A stretch of 64,000 nt of DNA from Anderseniella sp. Alg231-50 (GTDB lineage Bacteria > Pseudomonadota > Alphaproteobacteria > Rhizobiales > Aestuariivirgaceae). This document shows positions 9,253-17,702 of this stretch, piece by piece. The number at the start of each line of letters is the position of its first letter. Within the stretch, counting starts at the first letter, position 1. Location of the stretch: NCBI RefSeq assembly GCF_900149695.1, contig NZ_LT703004.1, positions 496,001 to 560,000 on the forward strand, written 5' to 3'. The translations under genes and the position numbers were made by a program. The notes beneath the pieces are model-generated. The model was not told the origin of the DNA. It ran no database searches and saw only the letters and a list, made by a program, of their open reading frames with translations.

Positions 9253-9487
9253 TTTTACAAAGAGCGGTGTATTCCGGAGTTTACCGAATCCGAAGCGACG
9301 CTGCACTTTTCCAGACAGACGGTTATGCTGGTTGACTTGGGATTCACCGCGGGTGACACTCCGCAAAATCAAGTTTGTCGTAAAGTCAATTGCGGAGTGA
9401 ACCGAATGAATCGTAGCAGATTTTCCCCCGAGCCTAAGCCGCAAGACGAACCCGGTCCGGAGCAAGTTTAGGGCCGCTCCACAGAAA

Positions 9488-10084
9488 TCACTCTATAATT
9501 CCTGCGCGATCAATAACGCGCAACGAATTGTTTGCGCCCATCTCGACAAAGATCATTTCACCCGACTTGGGATAGATGCCCGTCAGGGCGGTGATGTTGA
9601 CCTGATGTGTTACCAGAACCAGCGGGTTGCCGTCTGGCCGTGCCTGCAGCCAGTTTTTCAGTGCTGCAGTTTGCGCATCGCGCCTGTCGCGCCGGCGAAA
9701 GAACGAATTAAGCGGTTCAAGCGTCCGAACCTGGCCCAGAGCGAGTAATTTCGCGGTTTCAAAGCATCTGCACCAGGCGCTTGTCCAGACTTCGGCGCTG
9801 GCGATCCCGTTGCTTTGAAACAGCTCGCCGGTCCTGAGTGCCTGCTGCCTGCCCTTGTCCGACAGGTTCCTCTGCGTGCTGCAGTCATCCACGTCGAAGT
9901 TTTCAGGATCGCCGGTTCCCGGTGCCAGCGCATGGCGCATGATCACGAAGGCTGAGCCGTTCTTCAGTGCGTCCCAACCTGCACCTGCCTGTCCGGCTGA
10001 AGCTGGAAGCGCAGGGACAAGCAGCGAGGTAAAAACTGCAAGCAAGATTACCCTGAGAACTGCAGCCCGGCAGGCAGTGCTCAA
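9488..10084 (-). CDS. Exported histidine phosphatase family protein
   Basis: A 198-residue phosphoglycerate-mutase-fold protein with an N-terminal signal peptide ending near ASAGQAG. The catalytic RHA motif (VIMRHALAPG, instead of the usual RHG) is present, and a second His in LVLVTHQVN supplies the other active-site histidine. The insertion DPENFDVDDCSTQRNLS is typical of the secreted subgroup. It overlaps the upstream glutathione peroxidase gene by four bases (ATGA), so the two are translationally coupled and probably act in the periplasm. The substrate is unknown. Confidence 0.82.
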   Translation of the reverse strand: MSTACRAAVLRVILLAVFTSLLVPALPASAGQAGAGWDALKNGSAFVIMRHALAPGTGDPENFDVDDCSTQRNLSDKGRQQALRTGELFQSNGIASAEVWTSAWCRCFETAKLLALGQVRTLEPLNSFFRRRDRRDAQTAALKNWLQARPDGNPLVLVTHQVNITALTGIYPKSGEMIFVEMGANNSLRVIDRAGIIE

Positions 10085-10653
10085 GAACCTGCTCCCAGTG
10101 CCTTGTCAATTGCGGCGCGAACTTCTGTGCTTGTCGGTTCCACGGCAGTCGCAAATGTCGAGGTAATGTCGCCATTGCGGCCCATCAGGATCTTATGGAA
10201 ATTCCAGCGTGGCCGGGCTTTTTCTCCGGCCTGCTCAATCGCCCACTTGTAGAACGGATGAGCGGTGCGCCCCACCACGTCAGTGCGATCAGCCAGCGGG
10301 AATGTCACGCCGTAGTTCAATGTGCAAAAGTGTTTGATCTGCTCGCCCTTGAGCGGCTCCTGGCCACCGAAATTGTTTGACGGGACACCGACGACCGTCA
10401 ACCCCTTGCCCTTGTAGTCCTGCCACAGTTTCTCAAGCCCCGCATACTGACCGGTATAGCCGCATTCACTTGCCGTATTCACCACGAGCACGACACGGTC
10501 GCGAAACCTGTTCAATGGCAAGGGGTTGCCGTCAAAGCCATCGAAGCTGAATTGAAACCCGGACATCTTGTCCGCCTTCAGTTCGAAGCCGGGAAGGCAA
10601 ACGGCGCAGGCAATGAAGCCGGCGGCAATCAATCTGCGATTTAAATTCATCAT
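10081..10653 (-). CDS. Glutathione peroxidase, exported
   Basis: A thiol peroxidase of 190 residues with an N-terminal hydrophobic signal sequence. The peroxidatic cysteine is in NTASECGYTGQY (about residue 64), the conserved Gln is in SNNFGGQEP and the Trp/Asn pair in RWNFHKIL, so the catalytic tetrad is complete. It uses Cys, not selenocysteine. It would reduce peroxides with thioredoxin or glutathione outside the cytoplasm, if the signal is cleaved as expected. It is the first gene of a two-gene operon with a secreted histidine phosphatase. Confidence 0.88.
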   Translation of the reverse strand: MMNLNRRLIAAGFIACAVCLPGFELKADKMSGFQFSFDGFDGNPLPLNRFRDRVVLVVNTASECGYTGQYAGLEKLWQDYKGKGLTVVGVPSNNFGGQEPLKGEQIKHFCTLNYGVTFPLADRTDVVGRTAHPFYKWAIEQAGEKARPRWNFHKILMGRNGDITSTFATAVEPTSTEVRAAIDKALGAGS

Positions 10654-10682
10654 GAACTCCCGTTCAGGTCAGGACAGACATA

Positions 10683-11390
10683 TCACCAGTCAATCTCCTG
10701 GCCGTCATAAGCGAGGAATGAGCCGGTGGCGTCGCTGTCGGCCTTGTCGATCACGTCAAGCAACAGTCTGGCAGCTACATTTGCCGAAAGCAGGGCCCTG
10801 TCACCGGCAAATGGTGCAGACAGCCGCGTTTCGACTGTTCCGGGATGCAGAGCGAGGCAGACTGCATGTGGCCGCTTGCGGGCTATCTCGATAGAGGCCG
10901 TTTTGAGAAACATGTTCAGCGCCGCCTTTGACCCCCGGTAGCCGTACCAGCCGCCAAGCCGGTTGTCCTTGATGCTGCCGACACGCGCTGAAATTGTAGC
11001 GAACACACTGCGCTCATGACGCGGCATAAGATGATGAAAGTGTTTCAACAGCAACAAGGGCCCGGTGGCATTGACGGCAAACGAGCGGGCAATAGTTTGC
11101 GGGTCGACAGCGGAGATCGATTTTTCCGGTTGCATCTGCGCATCGTGCAACAGGCCTGTAGCGTCAACAATCAGATGGACCGGGCCTGTGTCGGCCATGG
11201 CTGTTGCAGCCCGCTCAATCGATGCTTCGTCTTCCAGGTCGAAACCCGGAACCGTCGATCTGGAATAACCGGTAACGCTACCGCATGCAGGCTCAGTCTC
11301 AAGGATGTCAAACATCTCCCGGCCAATTCCGCCACTTGATCCAAAGACAACGGCGCGAAACCCGGTCGGGAAATTCTGAACAGACGGCAT
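10683..11390 (-). CDS. Short-chain dehydrogenase/reductase
   Basis: A 235-residue SDR protein with the cofactor motif VFGSSGGIG at the N-terminus and the catalytic YxxxK in YGYRGSKAALNMF. The preceding Ser lies in ATISARVGS. The NAATGPLLL and LHPGTVETRL segments are typical of the C-factor-like subgroup. Start 11390 is preferred because AAGG lies about eleven bases upstream and the SDR fold begins soon after; the frame is open to 11462. It is encoded just upstream of the peroxidase operon on the same strand with a 29-base gap and may be co-transcribed. Confidence 0.82.
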   Translation of the reverse strand: MPSVQNFPTGFRAVVFGSSGGIGREMFDILETEPACGSVTGYSRSTVPGFDLEDEASIERAATAMADTGPVHLIVDATGLLHDAQMQPEKSISAVDPQTIARSFAVNATGPLLLLKHFHHLMPRHERSVFATISARVGSIKDNRLGGWYGYRGSKAALNMFLKTASIEIARKRPHAVCLALHPGTVETRLSAPFAGDRALLSANVAARLLLDVIDKADSDATGSFLAYDGQEIDW

Positions 11391-11559
11391 CGTTGTTTCG
11401 GCCCTTACAGCATTGTGTTGCTGTAACATTACGGCTCGAAAGGTGTTCCGGATTAGGGCCACGCCCTAACCCTGAGTTCCATACGGTGTGACCAGGCATC
11501 GTCCAGATCTGTTTGGTCCCGTCTGTCACGAACAATTCGGGGGTTACCAGGCCCAGCCC

Positions 11560-11721
11560 CTACTCTTCATGCCTGTTCCGTCTCGTGAATCGCGCCACAA
11601 GCCAGCCGATAATACGCCGGAGCCAGGGTTTGGGTTTCGGGCTCTCAGGATCCGGCGGCAGAGGGGCAATCGGTTCACCCCAGCGGTCCCGGACAACGCG
11701 TCGACCGATCCGAGGGTCCAT
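11560..11721 (-). CDS. Small basic hypothetical protein, 53 aa
   Basis: A short gene of 54 codons including the stop. It has a strong GGAG ribosome site seven bases before the ATG at 11721. The product begins MDPRIGRRVVRDRWGEPI, has a Pro-rich middle (PLPPDPESPKPKP) and ends in an amphipathic basic stretch, WLRRIIGWLVARFTRR, before a TAG stop. The tail is reminiscent of small DUF1127-like proteins that sit beside GcvA-type LysR genes, but no firm family is assigned. It diverges from such a LysR gene, and two inverted repeats with CATGA cores lie between them. Longer frames overlapping it on both strands have no convincing start or composition. Confidence 0.6.
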   Translation of the reverse strand: MDPRIGRRVVRDRWGEPIAPLPPDPESPKPKPWLRRIIGWLVARFTRRNRHEE

Positions 11722-11753
11722 TGTTGCTCCATCTCCATATCAATCATTGATTT

Positions 11754-11851
11754 CATGAATTTCCTTCATGTACGGATCGATAATTTCGCACTGCCAATCA
11801 GTTTTTCCAAAGGAATTGTCCTCATGAATAACATGAGTTAATACTCATGTT
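11754..11851. promoter_or_regulatory. Two inverted repeats between the small gene and LysR gene
   Basis: The stronger element, 11830-11851, has perfect 9-base arms AACATGAGT and ACTCATGTT around TAAT and ends four bases before the LysR ATG. The second, 11754-11770, has arms CATGAA and TTCATG with a five-base spacer. Both contain a CATGA core. Position and symmetry suggest operators for the adjacent GcvA-type LysR regulator, controlling itself and the divergent small gene. This is inference. Confidence 0.55.
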
Positions 11852-11854
11852 GTT

Positions 11855-12805
11855 ATGCCCGATCATTTGCCACCGCTTGCGGCGCTGCGAGCGCTCGAAG
11901 CCGCCGCTCGTCACGGCAGCTTCACCCGTGCTGCAGCCGAGCTGAACGTGACCCAGAGTGCGATTAGTCATCAGATCCGTCATCTCGAGGCACTCTGGGG
12001 CCTTGAGTTGTTTGCACGGGATGCCCGTCCCCTCGCCCTGACCAAAAGCGGTGCGGCGCTGGTGCCGGTGGCGCGGGACTTCTTTGCACGACTGTCGGCG
12101 ACCCTGGAAAACCTGCGCATCGAAGATGCACGCGGCGCCCTCAAGATCAGTACGCTGGAATCATTCGCACTAACCTGGCTGGTGCCCCGCCTCAGCGACT
12201 TCCGGGAACGCCATGACGGGATTGATGTGTGGATCTCTACGATGGACCAGTTCGTCGATTTCGCGGTGGACGATGTCGATCTGGGAATCCGGCTTGGCCA
12301 CGGCGTCTATCCCGGGCTGCACAGCACCTTGTTGCTCCGTGAGTATGTCTTCCCGGTCTGCAGCGTGCAATTGGTGAAGCGCCTCGGCATGCCGGCAAAC
12401 CCTGCCGACCTGGTACGGTTCCCCCTGCTGCTGCGCCACGACGAAGTGATGAGCTCGAACTGGGACACCTGGCTCGCAGCTGCCGGTGTGCCGGGTCTGC
12501 CAATCGACCACGGCCCGCGCTTTCCCAACTCGAATATGGCCCTGCAGGCAGCAATCGCTGGCCAGGGCGTAGCGCTGGTGCGCAGCGCGCATGTGGACGG
12601 CAGTCTGGAAGCGGCCGGCCTGGTGCGCCTGTTCGACGTGCACTTCCCAGCCGACGCGGCCTACTATCTGGTCTGCCCGGAAGGCGCTCAATCGCGCCCC
12701 CGGATCGCCGCATTCCGCGACTGGATCCAGGCTGAAGCCGCCCGCTCGCAGCAGCGTTACGATCAGGAAATGGCGTCGGCAGAACACCTGCCGCCGGACA
12801 ATTGA
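11855..12805 (+). CDS. LysR-family regulator, GcvA/AmpR subgroup
   Basis: A 316-residue LysR protein. The N-terminus LPPLAALRALEAAARHGSFTRAAAELNVTQSAISHQI is the hallmark of the GcvA/AmpR subgroup. The effector-binding domain follows, with IDVWISTMD and VDLGIRLGHG typical of this group. The start overlaps the downstream flank of a perfect 22-base inverted repeat, suggesting that it represses its own translation or transcription. It diverges from a 53-residue small gene, the likeliest local target. The effector is unknown. Confidence 0.87.
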   Translation: MPDHLPPLAALRALEAAARHGSFTRAAAELNVTQSAISHQIRHLEALWGLELFARDARPLALTKSGAALVPVARDFFARLSATLENLRIEDARGALKISTLESFALTWLVPRLSDFRERHDGIDVWISTMDQFVDFAVDDVDLGIRLGHGVYPGLHSTLLLREYVFPVCSVQLVKRLGMPANPADLVRFPLLLRHDEVMSSNWDTWLAAAGVPGLPIDHGPRFPNSNMALQAAIAGQGVALVRSAHVDGSLEAAGLVRLFDVHFPADAAYYLVCPEGAQSRPRIAAFRDWIQAEAARSQQRYDQEMASAEHLPPDN

Positions 12806-12933
12806 CCGCGACGAGCAAATTGCCGGTATTGTCTCAATGAACTCAAGGGTTATCCCAACAATATAAAACAAACCCGGTTCCGGTTGGTCGCCATTATATG
12901 CTGGACATCACAAACCGGCATGTGAACCGGCAT

Positions 12934-12963
12934 CCGGTGCGGTGACAAACGTACCCGCACCGG
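12934..12963. terminator. Hairpin between convergent genes
   Basis: Perfect 9-base arms CCGGTGCGG and CCGCACCGG with a 12-base loop lie between the convergent LysR and SRPBCC-protein genes. No T run follows, so this is a probable but non-classical transcription end. Confidence 0.5.
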
Positions 12964-12981
12964 TTGCCAGGCGTCTGCAGC

Positions 12982-13872
12982 TCAAGTCCGTGCTTCATGC
13001 TCCATCCGTTTTGCCCATGCGTCGGCCAGGTCAACCAGTATGGATTTGAACTGGCGCCTGGCCACCGAGGCAAACAGCGCACGGGAAAGAAAACCGCCCT
13101 TCGGTTTTGCCTCAATGTCTATTGAGAATTCTGACCCGGGCCCTTTGGGCTCAACTGACCAGCGGCCCTGGAGATCGGAAATCGGATACGGATAATCAGG
13201 CGCTTCCGTGTGGATCCTGAAACCGTATGACCGGCCTTCTTGAAATTGATTGCAGGTTTCTGTCCAGTTTTCGCCCTTCGGGCCGAAGCAGCGGCGCGTC
13301 ATGCCGATGCCCTCGCCTGCAAGCACCTCGACTTTTGAAATATTGCCGGCGACATCAGCATAACCTGGATGATCTGTCATGACCTCCCAGGCCGTCTCGG
13401 CCGGCGCGGCAACCACCCGCCTGACGCTGGCACTTAGTTTTCCATTTTTCGAGCGAATGCTGACCCGGCTTTGCGGGGCGACAATCCTGCCGGCACCGAC
13501 ATACTGGCCGGCTGCAAAGACGGCTACGAAAGCAGCGACAATGCCGATCATGAGCAGGCCTGCGTCTGAGAACAGATATCCGGTCAGAAGAACAAGTGCA
13601 GCGCTGGCGATCAACCAACCGATGTCTGCCAATATGATCAGCATCACCTCGCCTTTCGTCACAAAGCGGTTTGTGGCCATCAGCAACAGGTCCAGCGCAA
13701 ACAGGACCAGGCCCACGCCAAGCAGCCTCAGCGCCAGAGTTGTCCAGCCTGCAGGATCTGAGAACATCAGATGCGCGACGGCGAAGGGGAAAATGATCAG
13801 CTCCAGTCCGGTGAGTGCAGAGAACGCAGCGTTCAGCCCTATGAAAGTCCTGGCTGTGGTGGTTGTAGACAT
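12982..13872 (-). CDS. Membrane protein with C-terminal SRPBCC (polyketide cyclase-like) domain
   Basis: A 296-residue fusion. Residues 1-130 or so hold four hydrophobic helices (FSALTGLELIIFPFAVAHLMF, then ALRLLGVGLVLFALDLLLMA and two more). Residues 145-296 form an SRPBCC/START-like domain beginning SVRRVVAAPAETAWEVMTDHPGYADVAG, the usual opening of a polyketide-cyclase-family lipid or ligand pocket. The combination suggests a membrane-anchored protein that binds a hydrophobic ligand at the membrane face. No catalytic residues are evident. It stands alone on its strand. Confidence 0.7.
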   Translation of the reverse strand: MSTTTTARTFIGLNAAFSALTGLELIIFPFAVAHLMFSDPAGWTTLALRLLGVGLVLFALDLLLMATNRFVTKGEVMLIILADIGWLIASAALVLLTGYLFSDAGLLMIGIVAAFVAVFAAGQYVGAGRIVAPQSRVSIRSKNGKLSASVRRVVAAPAETAWEVMTDHPGYADVAGNISKVEVLAGEGIGMTRRCFGPKGENWTETCNQFQEGRSYGFRIHTEAPDYPYPISDLQGRWSVEPKGPGSEFSIDIEAKPKGGFLSRALFASVARRQFKSILVDLADAWAKRMEHEART

Positions 13873-14016
13873 ATCAAATCCTTTCCTGGTCGGAGTTTGC
13901 CGAAAGGATTTCAGTCATGCTGCATGGTATCAATTACCTCCAATGTCATGGGCAATGACCGGCCCGATCGGCAAGGTGTCGCCGGTTGTATTGGCGGCAC
14001 GCGGCAGCTCTGCTAA

Positions 14017-14748
14017 ATGATGGCCATGAACAAACTTGCGGTTATTGCGGACACTCACGGAAACAGCTGGGCTCTGACAACCGTTCTGGATGACATCCGG
14101 CAGCGCGGTATTGCAGATGCAGATATTGTCAATCTCGGTGACAGCGCGGATGCGGATATGGACCCTGGCGGAACGCTCGCGCAATTGATGGATCATGACA
14201 TAGCGAGCATTGCCGGCAACTATGAAACCTATGTTGAAGGTCAACTCACCCCGGACCAGATCACCTGGTTGAGCGGACTACCGAAAACCCTCGACCTGGG
14301 GCCGGTTTTCTGTTGTCACGGCACCCCGGCCAGCGACACCTCGGAACTGATCGAAAAAATAACACCTGGACGGGTTGAAATTGCCGACGTCGAAGAAATC
14401 AGGCAGCGGCTGGGCGGTGTTGAAAACGATGTCGTTGTGTGCGCGCACAAGCATGTTCCGCGCTCGGTGTGGCTGCCGAACGGCCAGTTGGTCATGAACC
14501 CAGGCAGCGTCGGGCTACCGGCCTACTGGAATGACGAACCGGTATTGCACACGGTGGAAGCAGGCAGTCCACACGCCCGCTACGCCATACTTACCAGGTC
14601 AGCATCGGGCTGGAACGTCGATCATATCGCGGTGACGTATCGCTGGGACCTGGCGGCTGCCGCCGCGCGCAAATCAGGCCGCGAAGACAGGGCCTGCTTT
14701 ATCGAAACCGGGCGGGCGCAAATTCCCGATGGCCTGCTGGCCAAATGA
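14017..14748 (+). CDS. Metallophosphoesterase
   Basis: A 243-residue calcineurin-like phosphoesterase of the YfcE/MJ0936 type. Metal-binding motifs are in order: DTHGN near the N-terminus, NLGDSAD, GNYE, the CCHGTP segment, and H in CAHKHVPRSVW. It probably cleaves phosphodiesters in the cytoplasm; no signal is present. The start could instead be the ATG three codons later. Its last codons overlap an open frame leading into the next gene, whose own start lies 56 bases downstream. Confidence 0.8.
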   Translation: MMAMNKLAVIADTHGNSWALTTVLDDIRQRGIADADIVNLGDSADADMDPGGTLAQLMDHDIASIAGNYETYVEGQLTPDQITWLSGLPKTLDLGPVFCCHGTPASDTSELIEKITPGRVEIADVEEIRQRLGGVENDVVVCAHKHVPRSVWLPNGQLVMNPGSVGLPAYWNDEPVLHTVEAGSPHARYAILTRSASGWNVDHIAVTYRWDLAAAAARKSGREDRACFIETGRAQIPDGLLAK

Positions 14749-14803
14749 CCGGTCAACTGACCGGCAACGAACATTCCAACACTTTGTTCTGGAGGAAAAA
14801 TCC

Positions 14804-15967
14804 GTGAGTACCATCAGCCGCGTCGCCGTTCATGCGTTTTCTTACGAGCTTGAGAATTTCGGCGCCAACATCATGACCTATGTCAAAAACGGCAATTTGC
14901 CGGTCACAAAATTCGTCACGGTGATCGAAACCGATGACGGGTTGCGCGGCGAGTTCGCGCCCCACTACATGGCCAATGCCATGACATGCGCGCAGGTCAG
15001 CCAGATGGCCCCTATGCTGATCGGGCGGAATGCCGAACACCGGGGCAAAATATTCGAAGACCTGAAAAATGCATTCCGTCACTTTGACCGTGCCGGTATT
15101 GCAGCAATAGACGGGGCGCTGTGGGACCTTGCCGGGAAAAAATACAACTGTTCCGTCGCCCAGTTGCTCGGCGGATACCGGGATCGGATACCGGCCTATG
15201 CCAGCACGTTTCCCGGCCAAAGCCTGACGGGAGGACTGGACAGTATAGAAGCCTATGCGGATTTTGCGCAGCAGTGCGCTGAGCTGGGATATCCGGCATT
15301 CAAAATCCATGGTTTCTGGGACGGCAAACCGAAAAGCGAAATCGCCATCATGACGGCGGTGCGCGAACGGGTCGGAGACAGTATGCGGCTGATGACGGAT
15401 CCGGCATCATCGCTGCCGACTTTCCTTGACGCCGTCGAAGTCGGCCGGGCCTGCGACGACCTGAAGTTCTTCTGGTATGAAGATCCTTATCGGGATGCCT
15501 CTTCAAGCGCGTTCGGACAGAAAAAACTGCGCGACTTCATCACGACACCACTTCTGGTGTCGGAACACATCAGGGGATTTGAGCAAAAGGCGGACTTCCT
15601 GATCGCGGGCGGCACCGACATCGTCCACATCGACCCGGAACTGGATGGCGGCATAACCGGCACCATGAAGATCGCGGGCTTTGCCGAGGCTCTGGGCATC
15701 GATGTGCAGATCCATACCGCCGGTCCCATGCACCGGCACTGTCTCTCGGCAATCGTCAACACCTATTACTATGAGATGGGACTGGTTGGGCCGGGCATGT
15801 TCAATTCGATGCAACCGCCCATCTATACATGTGGTTATGGCGACCAGCTCGAAGACATCGACAGCGATGGCTGTGTGTCGATTCCGGCCGGTCCGGGTCT
15901 CGGGGTCAGCTATGACTGGGATTTCATAAACAGCAGGCAGACCGGCCTGAGCGAGTTTGCCGTGTGA
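14804..15967 (+). CDS. Mandelate racemase / muconate lactonizing-family (enolase superfamily) enzyme
   Basis: A 387-residue enolase-superfamily protein. The GTG start has GGAGG eight bases upstream, which overrides the longer open frame. The capping domain is followed by the barrel with the K-x-H catalytic pair in AFKIHGFW, metal ligands in MTDPAS, WYEDPY and VSEHIRG, and a barrel-end HTAG. These features point to an acid-sugar dehydratase or a racemase. The substrate cannot be read from motifs. It follows a metallophosphoesterase gene by 55 bases on the same strand. Confidence 0.85.
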   Translation: MSTISRVAVHAFSYELENFGANIMTYVKNGNLPVTKFVTVIETDDGLRGEFAPHYMANAMTCAQVSQMAPMLIGRNAEHRGKIFEDLKNAFRHFDRAGIAAIDGALWDLAGKKYNCSVAQLLGGYRDRIPAYASTFPGQSLTGGLDSIEAYADFAQQCAELGYPAFKIHGFWDGKPKSEIAIMTAVRERVGDSMRLMTDPASSLPTFLDAVEVGRACDDLKFFWYEDPYRDASSSAFGQKKLRDFITTPLLVSEHIRGFEQKADFLIAGGTDIVHIDPELDGGITGTMKIAGFAEALGIDVQIHTAGPMHRHCLSAIVNTYYYEMGLVGPGMFNSMQPPIYTCGYGDQLEDIDSDGCVSIPAGPGLGVSYDWDFINSRQTGLSEFAV

Positions 15968-16054
15968 CCTTTACCGCGTTTTAATTAGGTCGATATCTGA
16001 GGGTATCTATATGAAACACATGATGAGTGCCGTTCTACCGTTAGGAGACTGACC

Positions 16055-16975
16055 ATGCAGATCAACCGACGCAGCGTGTTGCAGGGATCGATGGCCGCCA
16101 CCTTTGCAGGAACCGCAGCGGGCCTGATGCCCGCACGCGCAGCCACCACCCCGCTCGCAAAACCTCTGGCCTCAACAGGCGAAATGCTGCCGCTGGTCGG
16201 TCTGGGCAGCTGGATCACCTTCAATGTCGGCAACAACCGGAAGTTGCTTGATGCCAGCAGCGACGTGATGGCGGCGTTTTTTGAAAGCGGCGGCCGGATG
16301 ATAGATTCATCCCCCATGTACGGCTCATCGCAGGCAACCATAGGTTATGGCCTGAAAAAACTCGGCATGCCCGGAGCCCTGTTTTCTGCCGACAAGGTGT
16401 GGACGTCTTCTGCGGGCAATGGCAGCCGCCAGATCGAGACATCACGCAGTCACTGGGGCGTGCCCGGCTTTGACCTGGTTCAGGTGCACAACCTTGTCGC
16501 GTGGCGTGAGCACCTTGAGTTGCTGCAATCCATGAAGGCGGCAGGCGACGTAAAGTATATCGGCATCACCACGTCACATGGTCGCCGGCACGCTGACCTG
16601 GAAGACATTATGGCGTCGCAGCCGGTCGACTTCGTTCAACTCACCTACAATATGGAAGACCGTGAGGCGGAGCAGCGATTGTTGCCGCTGGCGAAGGAAC
16701 GCGGAATTGCGGTCATCGTAAACCGGCCGTTTCAGCGCGGTTACCTGGTCGAGCGGCTCAGCTCCAGCCCGCTGCCGGATTGGGCGACGGAAACCGGCGC
16801 GTCCAGCTGGGCACAGTTCCTGCTGAAGTTCGTCATTTCCCACCCGGCCGTTGCTTGCGCCATTCCTGCCACCAGCAAGGTGGCACATGTCCGGGAGAAC
16901 CTGGCGGCGGCATCCGGGATATTGCCGGATGCAGCTTTGCGCAAACGCATGGCGGACTATGTCGGGCAGCTTTGA
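16055..16975 (+). CDS. Tat-exported aldo/keto reductase
   Basis: A 306-residue aldo/keto reductase with a twin-arginine signal at the very N-terminus (NRRSVLQGS, hydrophobic core, cleavage near ARAA). The catalytic tetrad is visible: Asp in MIDSSPMYG, Tyr in the same segment, Lys in SADKVW and His in VQVHNL. A TAGGAG ribosome site precedes the ATG. Export of an NAD(P)H-dependent enzyme is unusual because the periplasm lacks free NAD(P)H; the protein would have to fold with bound cofactor, which Tat would allow. The next gene begins on the base after its stop codon. Confidence 0.86.
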   Translation: MQINRRSVLQGSMAATFAGTAAGLMPARAATTPLAKPLASTGEMLPLVGLGSWITFNVGNNRKLLDASSDVMAAFFESGGRMIDSSPMYGSSQATIGYGLKKLGMPGALFSADKVWTSSAGNGSRQIETSRSHWGVPGFDLVQVHNLVAWREHLELLQSMKAAGDVKYIGITTSHGRRHADLEDIMASQPVDFVQLTYNMEDREAEQRLLPLAKERGIAVIVNRPFQRGYLVERLSSSPLPDWATETGASSWAQFLLKFVISHPAVACAIPATSKVAHVRENLAAASGILPDAALRKRMADYVGQL

Positions 16976-17653
16976 ATGGCTGAGTGGTCGAGCTACTCGC
17001 TGTCAGATCTGCTGCTGTTTTCACTGCAGGCCTATATCGGGCTGTTCGAACCACTGAACACAACGCTGTGGCCTGCCCATCTGGCCACCCTGGCCCTGGG
17101 GCTCACTGTTGGACTGCTTGTGTTGAAGCAAGGCAGCGTAAACAACCGTCTCGTCTGGAGCATGCTTGGCCTGTTATGGATATGGACCGGTTCACACTTC
17201 TTTTTCGTTCAATATGCAGCGATCAACCTGGCTGCAGGATACATCGCGCCCGTGTTCTGGCTGCAGGGGCTGTTGTTTGCCTGGTTCGCTGCCGCCCCGA
17301 AATGTCCTGACATCAGGTATACCGGGACGGCGGCAGGCAGGACTGCCATGGTGTTGTACCTGTTTGCCCTGATCGGTTATCCGGCAGCAACTCTTGCGCT
17401 GGGCCGATCACTGGACAGTGTCGAATTCATTGGCATTTCCGCCGACCCCGGCGTCGTCGCCACACTTGCCGTTCTTGTTTTGAGCCACGGAAGCCTCACC
17501 CTGCTGGCATGGATCGTGCCATTGGCATGGTGCGCGTTGACCGGTTTGACGCTGTGGATGTTGGGATCGGCGGAGTTCTTCATTGCCCCGCTGTCCGGGG
17601 CAATGGCCGTTGCCGCAACTATTGCAGGCAGGCGCGTTTCACAAACGCAGTGA
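16976..17653 (+). CDS. DUF6064-like multi-pass membrane protein
   Basis: A 225-residue inner-membrane protein with about six hydrophobic segments. The opening SYSLSDLLLFSLQAYIGLFEPLN and the following WPAH match what I recall of the DUF6064 family, whose function is unknown. It starts immediately after the stop of the Tat-exported aldo/keto reductase (TGA then ATG), so the two are translationally coupled and may work together at the membrane. It converges on a LysR gene. Confidence 0.75.
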   Translation: MAEWSSYSLSDLLLFSLQAYIGLFEPLNTTLWPAHLATLALGLTVGLLVLKQGSVNNRLVWSMLGLLWIWTGSHFFFVQYAAINLAAGYIAPVFWLQGLLFAWFAAAPKCPDIRYTGTAAGRTAMVLYLFALIGYPAATLALGRSLDSVEFIGISADPGVVATLAVLVLSHGSLTLLAWIVPLAWCALTGLTLWMLGSAEFFIAPLSGAMAVAATIAGRRVSQTQ

Positions 17654-17702
17654 GATGGCTGACAGTTTCACAAGGGCCACAGGCGGGCTTGATAATACTT
17701 CC

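Noticed and set aside
11488-11841. 117-codon plus-strand frame between the SDR and LysR genes
   Set aside because: No ribosome site, Arg/Pro-rich shadow composition, and it is antisense to the better-supported 53-residue gene.
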